64,000 nt of DNA from Epiperipatus broadwayi (Eukaryota; Onychophora; Udeonychophora; Euonychophora; Peripatidae): assembly GCA_028023455.1 (NCBI GenBank), contig JAQFVV010012530.1, positions 1,242,001-1,306,000 of the forward strand, written 5' to 3'. Of the stretch, positions 37,860-47,130 are shown piece after piece. The number at the start of each line of letters is the position of its first letter. The first letter of the stretch is position 1. The position numbers and the translations under genes are program-made. The notes below the pieces were generated by a model, which saw only the letters and a list, made by a program, of their open reading frames with translations, searched no databases and was not told where the DNA came from.

Positions 37860-38230
37860 TTTACTTTTATTAATCATTTAGTAGGCTAAAAATTATACCA
37901 TTTCTAGCATGTTAAAATTTAATTAAAGTTTAATAAATCTAATATTACTAAATACAATCATATGGAATAATTAAGTTAACTTCATTCAAATTTTTCCCAT
38001 GTGTAATATTCTAAATATACTTTGAATTTCATAACACATACTTAATCATAAAATTTAAATACATCTGAAAAATATCAATGACATTTAATATTGAACCAGC
38101 ACTTTTCAATTGGCTCAGGTCACAATCTGTCTATGTCTCCATTATATTTTCTCAGTGTTTATCAATATCCAATTGTAATTTAATCCAAAGGTAGTAATCT
38201 TCCTGTATTCACAACTATGACATTCCCTTT
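37860..38230 (+). repeat. R1-associated dispersed repeat (degenerate)
   Basis: Contains TTATTAATCATTTAGTAGGC and, at about 38090-38140, the reverse complement of a degraded R1 hammerhead (TTGAACCAGCACTTTTCAAT). Similar blocks occur at about 40310-40440 with 40840-40990, 42330-42740, 49400-49500, 56000-56330 and 61430-61690. Confidence 0.5.
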
Positions 38231-39736
38231 TAATATTTATATATAATAATGATTCATCACTTATCTGTTCTAATCAGTATTAATTTTTTTATCTTATATT
38301 TGTATACTTGGACACTACAATAACTTTTAAGTTATTCTGCAAAGTCTCCTCTTTACATAGTTCAATTTGCCAGTGTTTTGTGCAATTCAGAGCAGAAATG
38401 GAGGAGCAGACTCAAAGTTAAAGATTTCAGGATCCATATTTAGCTGAGAAAGTGGTTCTGGCTAACTGAATGAAATGATTGTACTCGGTCTACAATTAAG
38501 GTACCTGAACATTACGTGACTTACTGAGAAATTGATTATACTATTTCTAAAAATTAAAACAAATTTTATAATATCCATGGAGAAGATTTTCGAGTTTTTT
38601 TTCAATGAATTAGTCATTTTTAGTTCTCAAAATATCACAATGAAGTCTTATCCTAATTTGTATGCATTTGAAAAAAAGACTCCAATAATTTACATATTTG
38701 ATTGTTTCAAGGATTTGTCTTTTCAATTTTTTTCTGAATCATTATCACCTTTGAGCCAAAGCTTTCTTTATCATTATTTCTGACATGCAGTTAGTGATTA
38801 GTATTTTTGCACCCATGCCTCTTATCTATAGAGTTAGAATTGAGATCAGGTGAATTTTGGAAAGCTTTTAGTTCACGAACTATGATTAGGAATTGTTTCA
38901 TCAGATATTTAGGTCATAATCAAAACTAAATGGCCATCCAATATTGATTGATAAATGGGTCTGTAGTTTATATTAGACAGATAATGAGGGTCCTACATTA
39001 ATCTGGATTGATCAGATAAGGATTAAATAAATAAAAAAATTATTTATGATACATATGTTTTCTGATGGGTAAGATATTATTCTCCTAATCACAAGTACTA
39101 CAGGGATAAAGTGGCAGGCTTTGGAATTGAGAATTCGTAGATCACAGGCCAATTCTCTCACTTCTCATGTTCAAACTTTATATTAGCTTCTCAAACAATA
39201 AAACACTATTTGCCCTGATTTGGTTCAGGGTATGATGGATAGATTTTAGAGCTCCATGCATCACATCGCAATTGTGTCACTTCCAGAACTTGAATTGAAC
39301 TCTGAACAATAAACCCTATTATTAAAGTGTTTATTTGCTAGATGAGCTCAGTCTATTTATTTTAAAAGAACTTTAAATTTCTGAAGCTTGTATTAAAATT
39401 ATGGATCTGCCATCTTGATGGGCTATTTCAGATTAATTGGTAACTATCTGAAATTGACTATTCTCATGATTTATATATTTTTTTATAAAACATAGATGAA
39501 ATGCTATTGGCTAATTGGTTCAGGTGCATTGGCACTGGCTAACTAAAAGTACTTGATATACTATAAAACTATTATTTTACACTCTTATAAGATTTGAAAA
39601 AAGTGGCCACTGATCCTTAAAATGCATTTTTGATTTAACAAGCATTGATCAGTTGGCCCAGATCACAAATCTCTCATAAATGACTTAATCATTGTTCATT
39701 ACATGGCAATATTTAATTCGCAAGTACTATGCTACT
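38231..39736. other. Intron 4, AT-rich stretch
   Basis: No gene recognised. A fragment resembling the R1 core in reverse complement (GATCAGTTGGCCCAGATCAC) lies at about 39646-39670. Confidence 0.35.
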
Positions 39737-39906
39737 TAAACCATTAAGCATCACATGATCACTATCTCTTATACTAGCACATATTTGTTTATAAACGAAG
39801 CAAAACTCTCCATACAGTATTGCCACCCTGTGCCAAACAGAGTAATCAATGAAATGCCAGAAGGCTTGTGCATAAAATCCCTATCTAATGCCTACTCATC
39901 CAATAT

Positions 39907-39946
39907 CTCCAGACCAGTTTCTGGCTTGTGGCCATCATCAGTGAGG
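39907..39946 (-). ncRNA. Hammerhead ribozyme, R2 left arm
   Basis: Minus strand from 39946: CCTCA (stem I), CTGATGA (39941-39935), stem-loop II TGGCCACAAGCCA (39934-39922, four perfect pairs), GAAA (39921-39918), stem III CTGG (39917-39914), U (39913), C (39912; the GUC triplet), then TGGAG pairing with CCTCA except for one mismatch. All core positions are intact. CTGG is self-complementary through G-U pairs, so action as a dimer is expected. Confidence 0.7.
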
Positions 39947-40049
39947 AGTGTTTTTCAATAGTTTTGTAGTTAAGTAGAGATAAAAGGTGGGTGCTGGAGG
40001 GTTGCATTAGATCCTAATATCTAGGTGCAGTGCTGTCAGATCCAAAGCT

Positions 40050-40089
40050 CTTCACTGACGATGGCCACAAGCCAGAAACTAGTCTGGGG
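40050..40089 (+). ncRNA. Hammerhead ribozyme, R2 right arm
   Basis: Plus strand: CTTCA, CTGACGA (40055-40061, C at the free N7 position), stem-loop II TGGCCACAAGCCA (40062-40074), GAAA (40075-40078), stem III CTAG (40079-40082, a perfect palindrome), U, C (40083-40084; GUC triplet), TGGGG pairing back to CTTCA with wobbles. Core intact; same sense as the host gene, in intron 4. Confidence 0.7.
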
Positions 40090-40459
40090 ATATTGGATGA
40101 GTAGGCACTAGATAGGGATTTTATGCACAAGCCTTCTGGCATTCATTGATTACTCTGGTTGGCACAGGGTGGCAATACTGTATGGAGAGTTTTGCTTTGT
40201 TTACTATGCTTCTTATAAGCACTCATTCATAATCATCATTTTTAGGTAATTAGTACAATGAAAGTACCATATCTTTTGAACTTACATCTTTAACACCATT
40301 TGCTTTATATATTATGATTATTATTAATCATTTATTGAACTAGAGATTATCATAGCATTTTTAATCCAGATATAACCTTTAAACCCAGTTAAAGATTAAT
40401 ATATCTGGTTTTTTTAAAATTATTATTAAATGTAAATACATGAAATCAATCTCATTTTT

Positions 40460-40700
40460 ATATTTTTATATTGCATATTTCCATCATCTAATCTAATATG
40501 CATATTGAATTTTTTTAGAAAAATATAACTTTATTTAAATATTCCAAATACATTCAACTGTTAGTGTGTATACTAATCTGTTTGATGTGCTATTATTAAC
40601 AGTTGAATGTATTTGGAATATTTAAATAAAGTTACATTTTTCTAATGACATTCAATACACATATTAGATGATGGAAATAGTCCAATATAAAAATACAACT
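40460..40700. repeat. Foldback element, about 100-bp arms
   Basis: Left arm 40460-40563 (TATTTCCATCATCTAATCTA … AATACATTCAACTGTTA) pairs almost perfectly with the right arm 40597-40700; the loop is about 33 bp. It sits between pieces of the R1-associated repeat (40310-40440 and 40840-40990). No hammerhead core seen. Confidence 0.7.
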
Positions 40701-41005
40701 AGAACATCATCATCACAAACCTTCTGGAAAACAATCTCATTTTATCTTTTTTTTTTTTATACGTAGGGTATTTTTAAGATATACTTAAAACTGTTCACTT
40801 TGTCATACATGCTTGAAGCATACGATTAAAAACATCATAAGAAGACAAATGAGTCTCAACAAGCATTTCATGCAGAACCGGCACTATTCAGTTGCCCCTA
40901 GTTACAAATTCTCAGCACGTTTTCCTTATTTGTTCAGTAAATATCAAAACTTCCGCATTTACAGTTTTGACATTATCCATTTCAGATAAATACATTAATG
41001 ATTAT

Positions 41006-41955
41006 TATCTATAATATTAATAAGCCAATAAGCTGATACACATGTGCTTTGCAGATGTCACTATATAAATGAATACTCTCACTTTTTCCAAACCCAAGAT
41101 AAAGTCTTTAAGAAAATATAGAATGAATCCACCTATATTTTCGACCCAACCATATATGTATGGGCAAATCTGAAATGTTTGAAATGAAGAGCATGACATT
41201 ATTAATTGATCACTTTAAATTACTTTTTTACATCGTAAATGAATGATGCCAATGAAATTTCTAGAATTTATGATACGTCATTCTTGTAATTAAACATATG
41301 TAAACAAGACATTTATTTTTTATATAGCGCAATGTTTTTTTTTTTATAATCTATAATATTAATAAGCCAATAAGCTGTTGCACATGCGCTTTGCAGATGT
41401 CACTATATAAATTAATACTCCCACTTTTTCAAACCCAAGATAAAGTCTTTAAGAAAATATAGAATGAATCCACCTATATTTTCGACCCAACCGTATATGT
41501 ATGGGCAAATCTAGTGACTTCTGCAAAGCACATGTGTATCAGTTTATTGGCTTATTAATATTATAGATTATAAAAAAAAAAAACTTTGCGCTATATAAAA
41601 AAATAAATGTCTTGTTTACATATGTTTAATTATAAGAATGACGTATCGTAAATTCTAGAAATTTCATTGGCGTCATTCATTTACGATGTAAAAAAGTAAT
41701 TTAAAATGATCAATTAATAACTTCATGCTCTTCATTTCAAACACTTCAGATTCGCCCATACATATATGGTTGGGTCGAAAATATAGGTGGATTCATTCTA
41801 TATTTTCTTAAAGACTTTATCTTGGGTTTGAAAAAGTGGGAGTATTCATTTATATAGTGACATCTGCAAAGCACATGTGTATCAGCTTATTGGCTTATTA
41901 ATATTATAGATTATAAAAAAAATATCGTGCTATATAAAAAAATAAATGTCTTGTT
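41006..41955. repeat. Large nested palindrome
   Basis: Built from one unit (starting CTATAATATTAATAAGCCAA, including TTTTCGACCCAACC and GATAAAGTCTTTAAGAAAAT) present as a long forward copy (41009-41340), a shorter forward copy (41350-41513), then inverted copies (41515-41570 short and about 41575-41905 long) and a further partial start to 41955. Identity between copies is very high. No protein or hammerhead core found. Confidence 0.7.
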
Positions 41956-42166
41956 TATTAATGATTATTATTATTTGTCTGAAAATTTGTGATAATGATA
42001 TTGTAGTTGTAAATATATGTTAGACTACTTACATCAACTAATTTTAATTATTAAGTGTTTTTAAAAAATTCAAACTTTATTTAAACTTTTCAAATGTGTA
42101 GAATTGTTAGTAATCAGTTTAGATGCAACCCAGTGTTTTCAGTTGTATTATTTTTCTCTTTTTCAG

Positions 42167-42267
42167 GTATTTCTGGCCTGATTAATGACAGTATTAACAA
42201 GGGAATCAAGCCTGAGACCTTTAGATTCATGAATATTGAATTTAAGCCAATGCTTCAAACCAACTAG
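42167..42267 (+). CDS. Candidate alternative terminal exon
   Basis: A strong pyrimidine tract and acceptor (TTTTTCTCTTTTTCAG) precede an open frame of 32 codons ending in TAG at 42265-42267. Its phase does not match the main donor of exon 4 but does match the alternative donor at 23540 (A|GTAAAG), giving Ser then ISGLINDSINKG and ending FKPMLQTN. No AATAAA was seen close downstream. It may instead be a chance acceptor in repeat DNA or a retroelement fragment. Only transcript data could settle it. Confidence 0.2.
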
Positions 42268-42329
42268 TCTATTCTATCAAAAGCATCAATCAGTAGAAAT
42301 TTCATATATATTTATTTATAAGGGTCCTC

Positions 42330-42740
42330 TTGATTATTAATCATTTATTAGGCTAAAAGTTATATCATTTCTATCTCCGGTATATACCTTAAACCCAGCT
42401 AAAGATTAGTATATCTTTTTTAATTAAACATATACACATGAAATAATTTATTAAGGCATTTGAAAAAGGCACACAACTCCCAAGAACCAATACTCTTCAG
42501 TTGGTCCAAGTCACAACCTGTCATCCATCTCTAACATCTTTGTTTAGTATTTATTAATATCAATTTGTTGCAGTTTAATTTACAAATGCAAAGTTTCCAG
42601 CATTCACATGTTTAACAACATTCACTTTAGATAAATGCTTTGATGATGATTATTAATTATTTGTTAGGCAAAAGATTCATAACATTTTTAGTCCAAATAA
42701 TTTTAATTAAAGATTAATATATTCATTTTTAATGAATATA
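42330..42740 (+). repeat. R1-associated repeat copy
   Basis: Has TATTAATCATTTATTAGGCT, CCTTAAACCCAGCTAAAGAT and, at about 42480-42510, a degraded reverse R1 core (CAATACTCTTCAGTTGGTCC) lacking the GAAA part. Confidence 0.5.
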
Positions 42741-43127
42741 ATTACGTGGTATCATTAATCCAATTCCTTTTCCTTTTGTCCTTATGTAATACCATAGATA
42801 TTCTTAAAATTTATACTCTACTGTGCAAAACATCTCTGGCAAAGGTAAATGGTTTTATTCATATGTTTGAAGTGGGTCGATGAGATAGAACTTTTAAATC
42901 TTTTATCTTTACTAATGTAACATTGATGATTATTATTGAATGTTGGTAAGAATGATAGAATCTGTTAATTGAATCTTTCAGTAAAACCTTTTACTCCTGA
43001 AAGAAAGTTTTCTGGTAATGCTCCTTTCCAAAGAAATCATTTTAATGTCGTAGGCACTTCCTGGACTCATTCAAAGCAAGAAAATAATGCCAGTAAAGTT
43101 ATTAAATCATATTATCATGATTATGTA

Positions 43128-43430
43128 TGAAGGTATTAATGAATGATTTGGATATTTATCATAACCAAAATAGCAAAAGCTTGTAATGAAGGTATTAATG
43201 AGTGATTTGAATATTTATCATAACTAATGTAGTAAAAACTTGTATATAGTGCATTAATATTCGAATCACCCTTCCAAATGTTAAAATATTTAAGCAATGT
43301 CCCCTGTGAATAAAAATAAAATCTGAACCTCAAACAACCAATTTCAAACGGATATGCTGTAAATGATGCTTGAGATTCAGACTTTATTCACAGAGGGAGT
43401 TGCTGAAATATGATTTGAATATTTTCTATT
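43128..43430. repeat. Hairpin with a 59-bp tandem duplication
   Basis: GGTATTAATGARTGATTTG with its tail recurs at 43132 and 43191. Beyond it a loose hairpin pairs AATATTTAAGCAATGTCCCC with the reverse complement of GGGAGTTGCTGAAATATG. A similar hairpin lies at about 54196-54350. Confidence 0.45.
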
Positions 43431-43532
43431 TAATTTTCAGCTAACATTATGCTTTATAATATTTTCTTATAGTGCATTAAGTAAACAGAGAATAAAGTTT
43501 AAAATAAATATAAAAAAATAAATAAATGAACA

Positions 43533-44200
43533 TGTAATATAACGAGCACACTAATAGCTCTAAACAAGCTTTTTCAATAAATGCCACAAGAAAAAGCATT
43601 TAAAATATCTAGAATTATCCCTATCCCCAAACTGGTTTTGAGGTATTGGCTCTTGTCAGTGAGGCTTTAGAATATTCAGACACTAGATCTAAAATACAAA
43701 CTCAATCCCAGTATTTATCGAATAGTTAATTATTAAGTAGAAAATCTGAAAATTTCAGTCATCTATATGTCTTCAAAGCTAATTAACTTAAATAGCCATA
43801 TGGGATTGAACTAAATTCAGATCCACCATATATTAATAGCCTTAACAATATAACATTGTCAAAGTCTTAGAAGCCAAACTATAATAGGAAGAAAACCAAG
43901 CCATGCATTATGTGACTTAATTAGCTTGTATTTACAAATATAACGAGCGTGCTAATAGCTCTAAACAGGCTTATTCAAATTTTCTACTTAATAGTTAAGT
44001 ATTTGATAAATGCTGGGCTTGAGTTTGTATTTTACATTTAGTGTCTGAATGTCCTAGTGCCTCACTGATGAGAGCCAATAACAGACAACTGGTTTGGGGA
44101 TAGGGATAATTCTAGATAAAGATTTTAAATGTTTTCTCTTGCAGCATTTATCGAAAAAGGTTGTTTAGAGCTATTAGCATGCTTGTTATATTACATTTGT
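43533..44200. mobile_element. R2-related foldback with degenerate hammerheads
   Basis: Arms start TAATATAACGAGCACACTAA and end with its reverse complement (TTAGCATGCTTGTTATATTA). A third copy of the terminus begins at about 43937. The right arm has CCTCACTGATGA (44060-44071) followed by GAGCCAATAACAGACAAC and CTGGTTTGGGG, i.e. the R2 layout with the GAAA box changed. The left arm (minus) has CTGACAA and AAAA in place of the core boxes. Both look inactive, but the stem I and stem III surroundings match R2. Confidence 0.55.
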
Positions 44201-44551
44201 AAATAAAAGTTAATTAAGTCACATGGTATATGACTTAATTTTCTTACTATTTTTTTAAATGAACATGGATGTAGACATTCAAATGTTTGATATCTCAGGT
44301 TTACCCAATGAGTGAAAGTTGTTTGTGAAATGCATGCATATTGAGAAAGGGTGATCTGAGTTTCTGCACTGCAGAAGGATTGTCATATTGGTGGAATTGG
44401 GGGTTGCACTGATAAAAAAAAAAAAAACTTGAAAAAAATCAAATATAATATAGCTTGATTGTCCATATTTTTATATAAATTTGTTAAAATTTATGTATAA
44501 ATGATAATCCTCATCATATTCACATTTTTTTGACAAAAATGAAATATATGT

Positions 44552-44646
44552 CACGCGTTGGTGGCCTAGCAGTTAGCATAGCTGCCTTCCAAGCAGCTGG
44601 CCTTGGTTCACTTCCAGGTCAATGCTTTGACATATAAAAAAAAAAA
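44552..44646 (+). mobile_element. Retroposed tRNA-Gly with A-rich tail and 11-bp target duplication
   Basis: A tRNA-like body (44555-44625) is followed by TTTGACATAT and an A-run, and flanked by the perfect direct repeat GAAATATATGT at 44541-44551 and 44647-44657. This is the mark of LINE-driven retroposition. Confidence 0.75.
44555..44625 (+). pseudogene. tRNA-Gly(UCC) pseudogene / SINE head
   Basis: 71 nt that fold as a tRNA: acceptor GCGTTGG/TCAATGC (with two wobbles), A box TGGCCTAGCAG, anticodon arm GCTGC-CTTCCAA-GCAGC giving anticodon TCC, T arm CTTGG-TTCACTT-CCAGG. The T loop has C where invariant A58 is expected, and the B box is off consensus to match. With the tail and target duplication this argues for a retroposed copy or short SINE rather than a working tRNA gene. 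Confidence 0.7.
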
Positions 44647-44814
44647 GAAATATATGTAATATGTCTGAATGGACTAAATTTTATAGAAGTGTTATGGTAC
44701 AATATTAAGTATTCGTTTGTATATGCATAATAAGTAAAACAACATCACTTGAGGTGGTTCATTTTTAAATAATGGAATGCAAGAAAACAGGATTGAGGGA
44801 TTGCTTACTAGATA

Positions 44815-44880
44815 CTACTAAACCTCACATAATCATTATTCTTTATGCTGCTGCATGGAGAGTTTTACCTCTGTGAAAAA
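44815..44880. repeat. Dispersed repeat R3 fragment
   Basis: AAACCTCACATAATCATTAT followed by CATGGAGAGTTTTACC, a shrunken version of the R2 flank and terminus at 39737-39830. Confidence 0.4.
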
Positions 44881-46036
44881 TAGATACTACTAACTTATTT
44901 AACGATTTTTTAAAGATGTTTCAGAATCTTTATAAATATTAGTTGCTCATTGTTTCATTGACCAAAGATATTCATTCAGAGGTATCTGACTTAGGAATTG
45001 TTTGAGAATTTTATAAAGGCAAAAACCGGTGTAAAAATTGAGTAAGCACTACTATCTAGCAATTTATGATTCCTCAGTATTGCAGTAGATGGCATTGGTG
45101 TAGAGTTAAATAAATGCTCTTGTTTATAATACTGTGGTAATCTAAAAGAATCAAGAAAAATTGCATTGGTATTAATGGTTGACAATCAAATAGCAATATA
45201 TTGATTATTTAAGGTTACAATAGATGGCAGCATTAGTGCAAAGGTAGGAGAATTGTTGTTTATAGTACTGTAGTAAATTGAAAGAATCAAGTGTCATGTT
45301 GATATTAATATTCCTATTCAGATCTCCCAAAAGGGAGGAATTACAGTTAGAATAGAACCACCTTGCCAAAACATATAGTCACTGACTTACTATCAGGTCT
45401 GTTTAACTATGCAGGCAGGTTTTCTTGAGTTTATAGCCTGTTTTTGAACTTCTAGTTTAATTTAATAGTTAAAAAGATTTAAGGGTCACAACCAAATGAG
45501 TAACAGTATCAATGAGGTTTGAATCCTGAGTTCTCATTGGTATAGGCAAAAAGTCAGACCCTGTTATGAAATGGGTATAAAATTGCTCTACTATCTGGTA
45601 ATTTTACTGGTTTAGACTGAGCATAGATGAAGTGGTGAGACAGTTTTAATAGATAAAGACAAAAAGTAACTAATCCAGAGATAGGAATTAAATTACACTA
45701 TTTGATAATCATTGTTTTAATGATGGTTCCATAGATGAGATGTAGATGCAACTGCCTCAAGTATGGATGAAAAAGGCACAACAATGAGATGTAGTAATTT
45801 TAAAAATAATTTTTTATTAAATTAGTAATAGAAAAATAGCTAAATAAAAATAAATGGGGAAAAAAGTTTGGTTTTCAGTGTAAAGAATACCCCCCCCCCC
45901 GCCTTTAATTTTACTAATTTTTTTTCAGTAGATCATTATTTACAGGTATAATTCAGAGCTTTTATTGAATGATATTTTTTTATTGTCCATATTAATTTTG
46001 TGACCAAATGCATTATATATATTTTTTCTTCTTTAG
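44881..46036. other. End of intron 4
   Basis: AT-rich; a C10 run at about 45890. Two loosely similar blocks (TAGATGGCATTGGTGTA… and TAGATGGCAGCATTAGTGC…) about 155 bp apart near 45085 and 45220 suggest an old tandem duplication. No gene. Confidence 0.35.
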
Positions 46037-46305
46037 GGAGATGTATATAATTCTCCAAGTTCGCAATATTCACCCCATGAACTGGATTCTTTTACAAAAG
46101 AAATTGATGATGCCTTTTGCAGAGAATTATTGAAAAGATCACTTTCACCTGAAAATAACAAATCTCAAAAAGAACTATTTCGAAGTTCCTCATCAGATAA
46201 AAGTCCATTCCACAGGTTTTCTTCTCCAAGAATATCTTCCCCGGTTTATAAAGAGAGTTTTATAAATAATCACAAAAGTTCTAATATATCATCATTCCAA
46301 AATAG
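46037..46305 (+). CDS. Coding exon 5 of the unidentified gene
   Basis: The longest exon: acceptor TTTTTTCTTCTTTAG, donor GTGAGA at 46306, phase 0 in and phase 2 out, 89 codons plus two bases. The peptide is Ser-rich with at least six Ser-Pro sites (NSPSS, YSPHE, LSPEN, KSPFH, SSPRI, SSPVY), the kind of site used by proline-directed kinases such as CDKs or MAPKs (family knowledge; phosphorylation here is inference). Between them sits an acidic helix-like piece (ELDSFTKEIDDAFCRELLKR) that resembles the amphipathic piece of exon 4. The exon is flanked by a 22.5-kb intron upstream and a 5.7-kb intron downstream. Confidence 0.82.
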
Positions 46306-46699
46306 GTGAGAATTGTATTGCACATACATGGGTATGAAAAATGTTTCTGTATGACATATATGATAGTAATTAACAGAAATTCCAATATATTTTTTCATAT
46401 GGCTTAATCTTGAACCAATATTGTGATTGTAGGAACAATGTAATGTAATTAGGAATGACAACATTGAATAGCGACATTGATTTTACATTAATGATACATA
46501 GAATTTTTCATTTACTATTTTACACATACACACACATATGTATATATGATTTAGATATTGTATGCATTTAAAAATGTTTGCCATTTATATATTAATTGAA
46601 GGGGTTTATGGCTTAATGCTTCATGTGTCCATCACTATGCCTATGTTCTGCGATTTAAGTTTGGGCAGGTAAAATTTAAAAATTCAATCAAATTTCATC

Positions 46700-47130
46700 A
46701 TATTTAAAAATTTTTTTTTTTCAGACATCATCAGCATCTAAAGGCAACATCTTAGCATTGCAACCACATCATTCTGTCTTCAGTAATACTTTTAATTCTT
46801 GCATATGAGAAACATTCTATTTCACTGATCACATTTTTCAAATAGGATATTCTTGACCTGCAATCTTTTTTCCCAAACCTTTTCTTCTAGAATATTTTTT
46901 AACAAAATATTTCTTAAAATATGTTCTAAGAATTTAACCTTTCTCAATTTTATCTTGTTTAATAGACTTCTTTTTATTCCCAGTTTTATTAATATTTGAG
47001 TCCTAGTCTTCTTTTTCATCCAATTTATTCTAGTTAATCTTTTTCAAAACCACATTTTCATTCTATCTAATCTTGTTCATTCCTGTTATCCATATATGAA
47101 TATACTTCAAATGAGTTTTAACATATTCTA
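46700..47130 (-). mobile_element. LINE fragment (C-terminal region), minus strand
   Basis: Frame 46822-47019 reads GIKRSLLNKIKLRKVKFLEH then ILRN, the pattern (RSLL…I..RK..FLGHILR) seen at the C-terminus of RTE-like and related RTs. Decayed; clade not resolved. The unit lies in intron 5, 400 bp after exon 5. Confidence 0.5.

Larger units (their letters stand above)
39799..40199. mobile_element. R2 foldback element with a hammerhead in each arm
   Basis: Inverted repeat with arms of about 150 bp (39799-39948 and 40050-40197): GCAAAACTCTCCATACAGTA at the left end pairs with TACTGTATGGAGAGTTTTGC at the right. The 100-bp centre is unrelated between arms. It is preceded at 39737 by the R3/R2 flank CATCACATGATCACTATCTC. 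Each arm has a hammerhead core. Confidence 0.75.

Noticed and set aside
44555-44625. Functional tRNA-Gly gene
   Set aside because: Missing A58, an A-rich tail and a perfect target duplication point to a retroposed copy.
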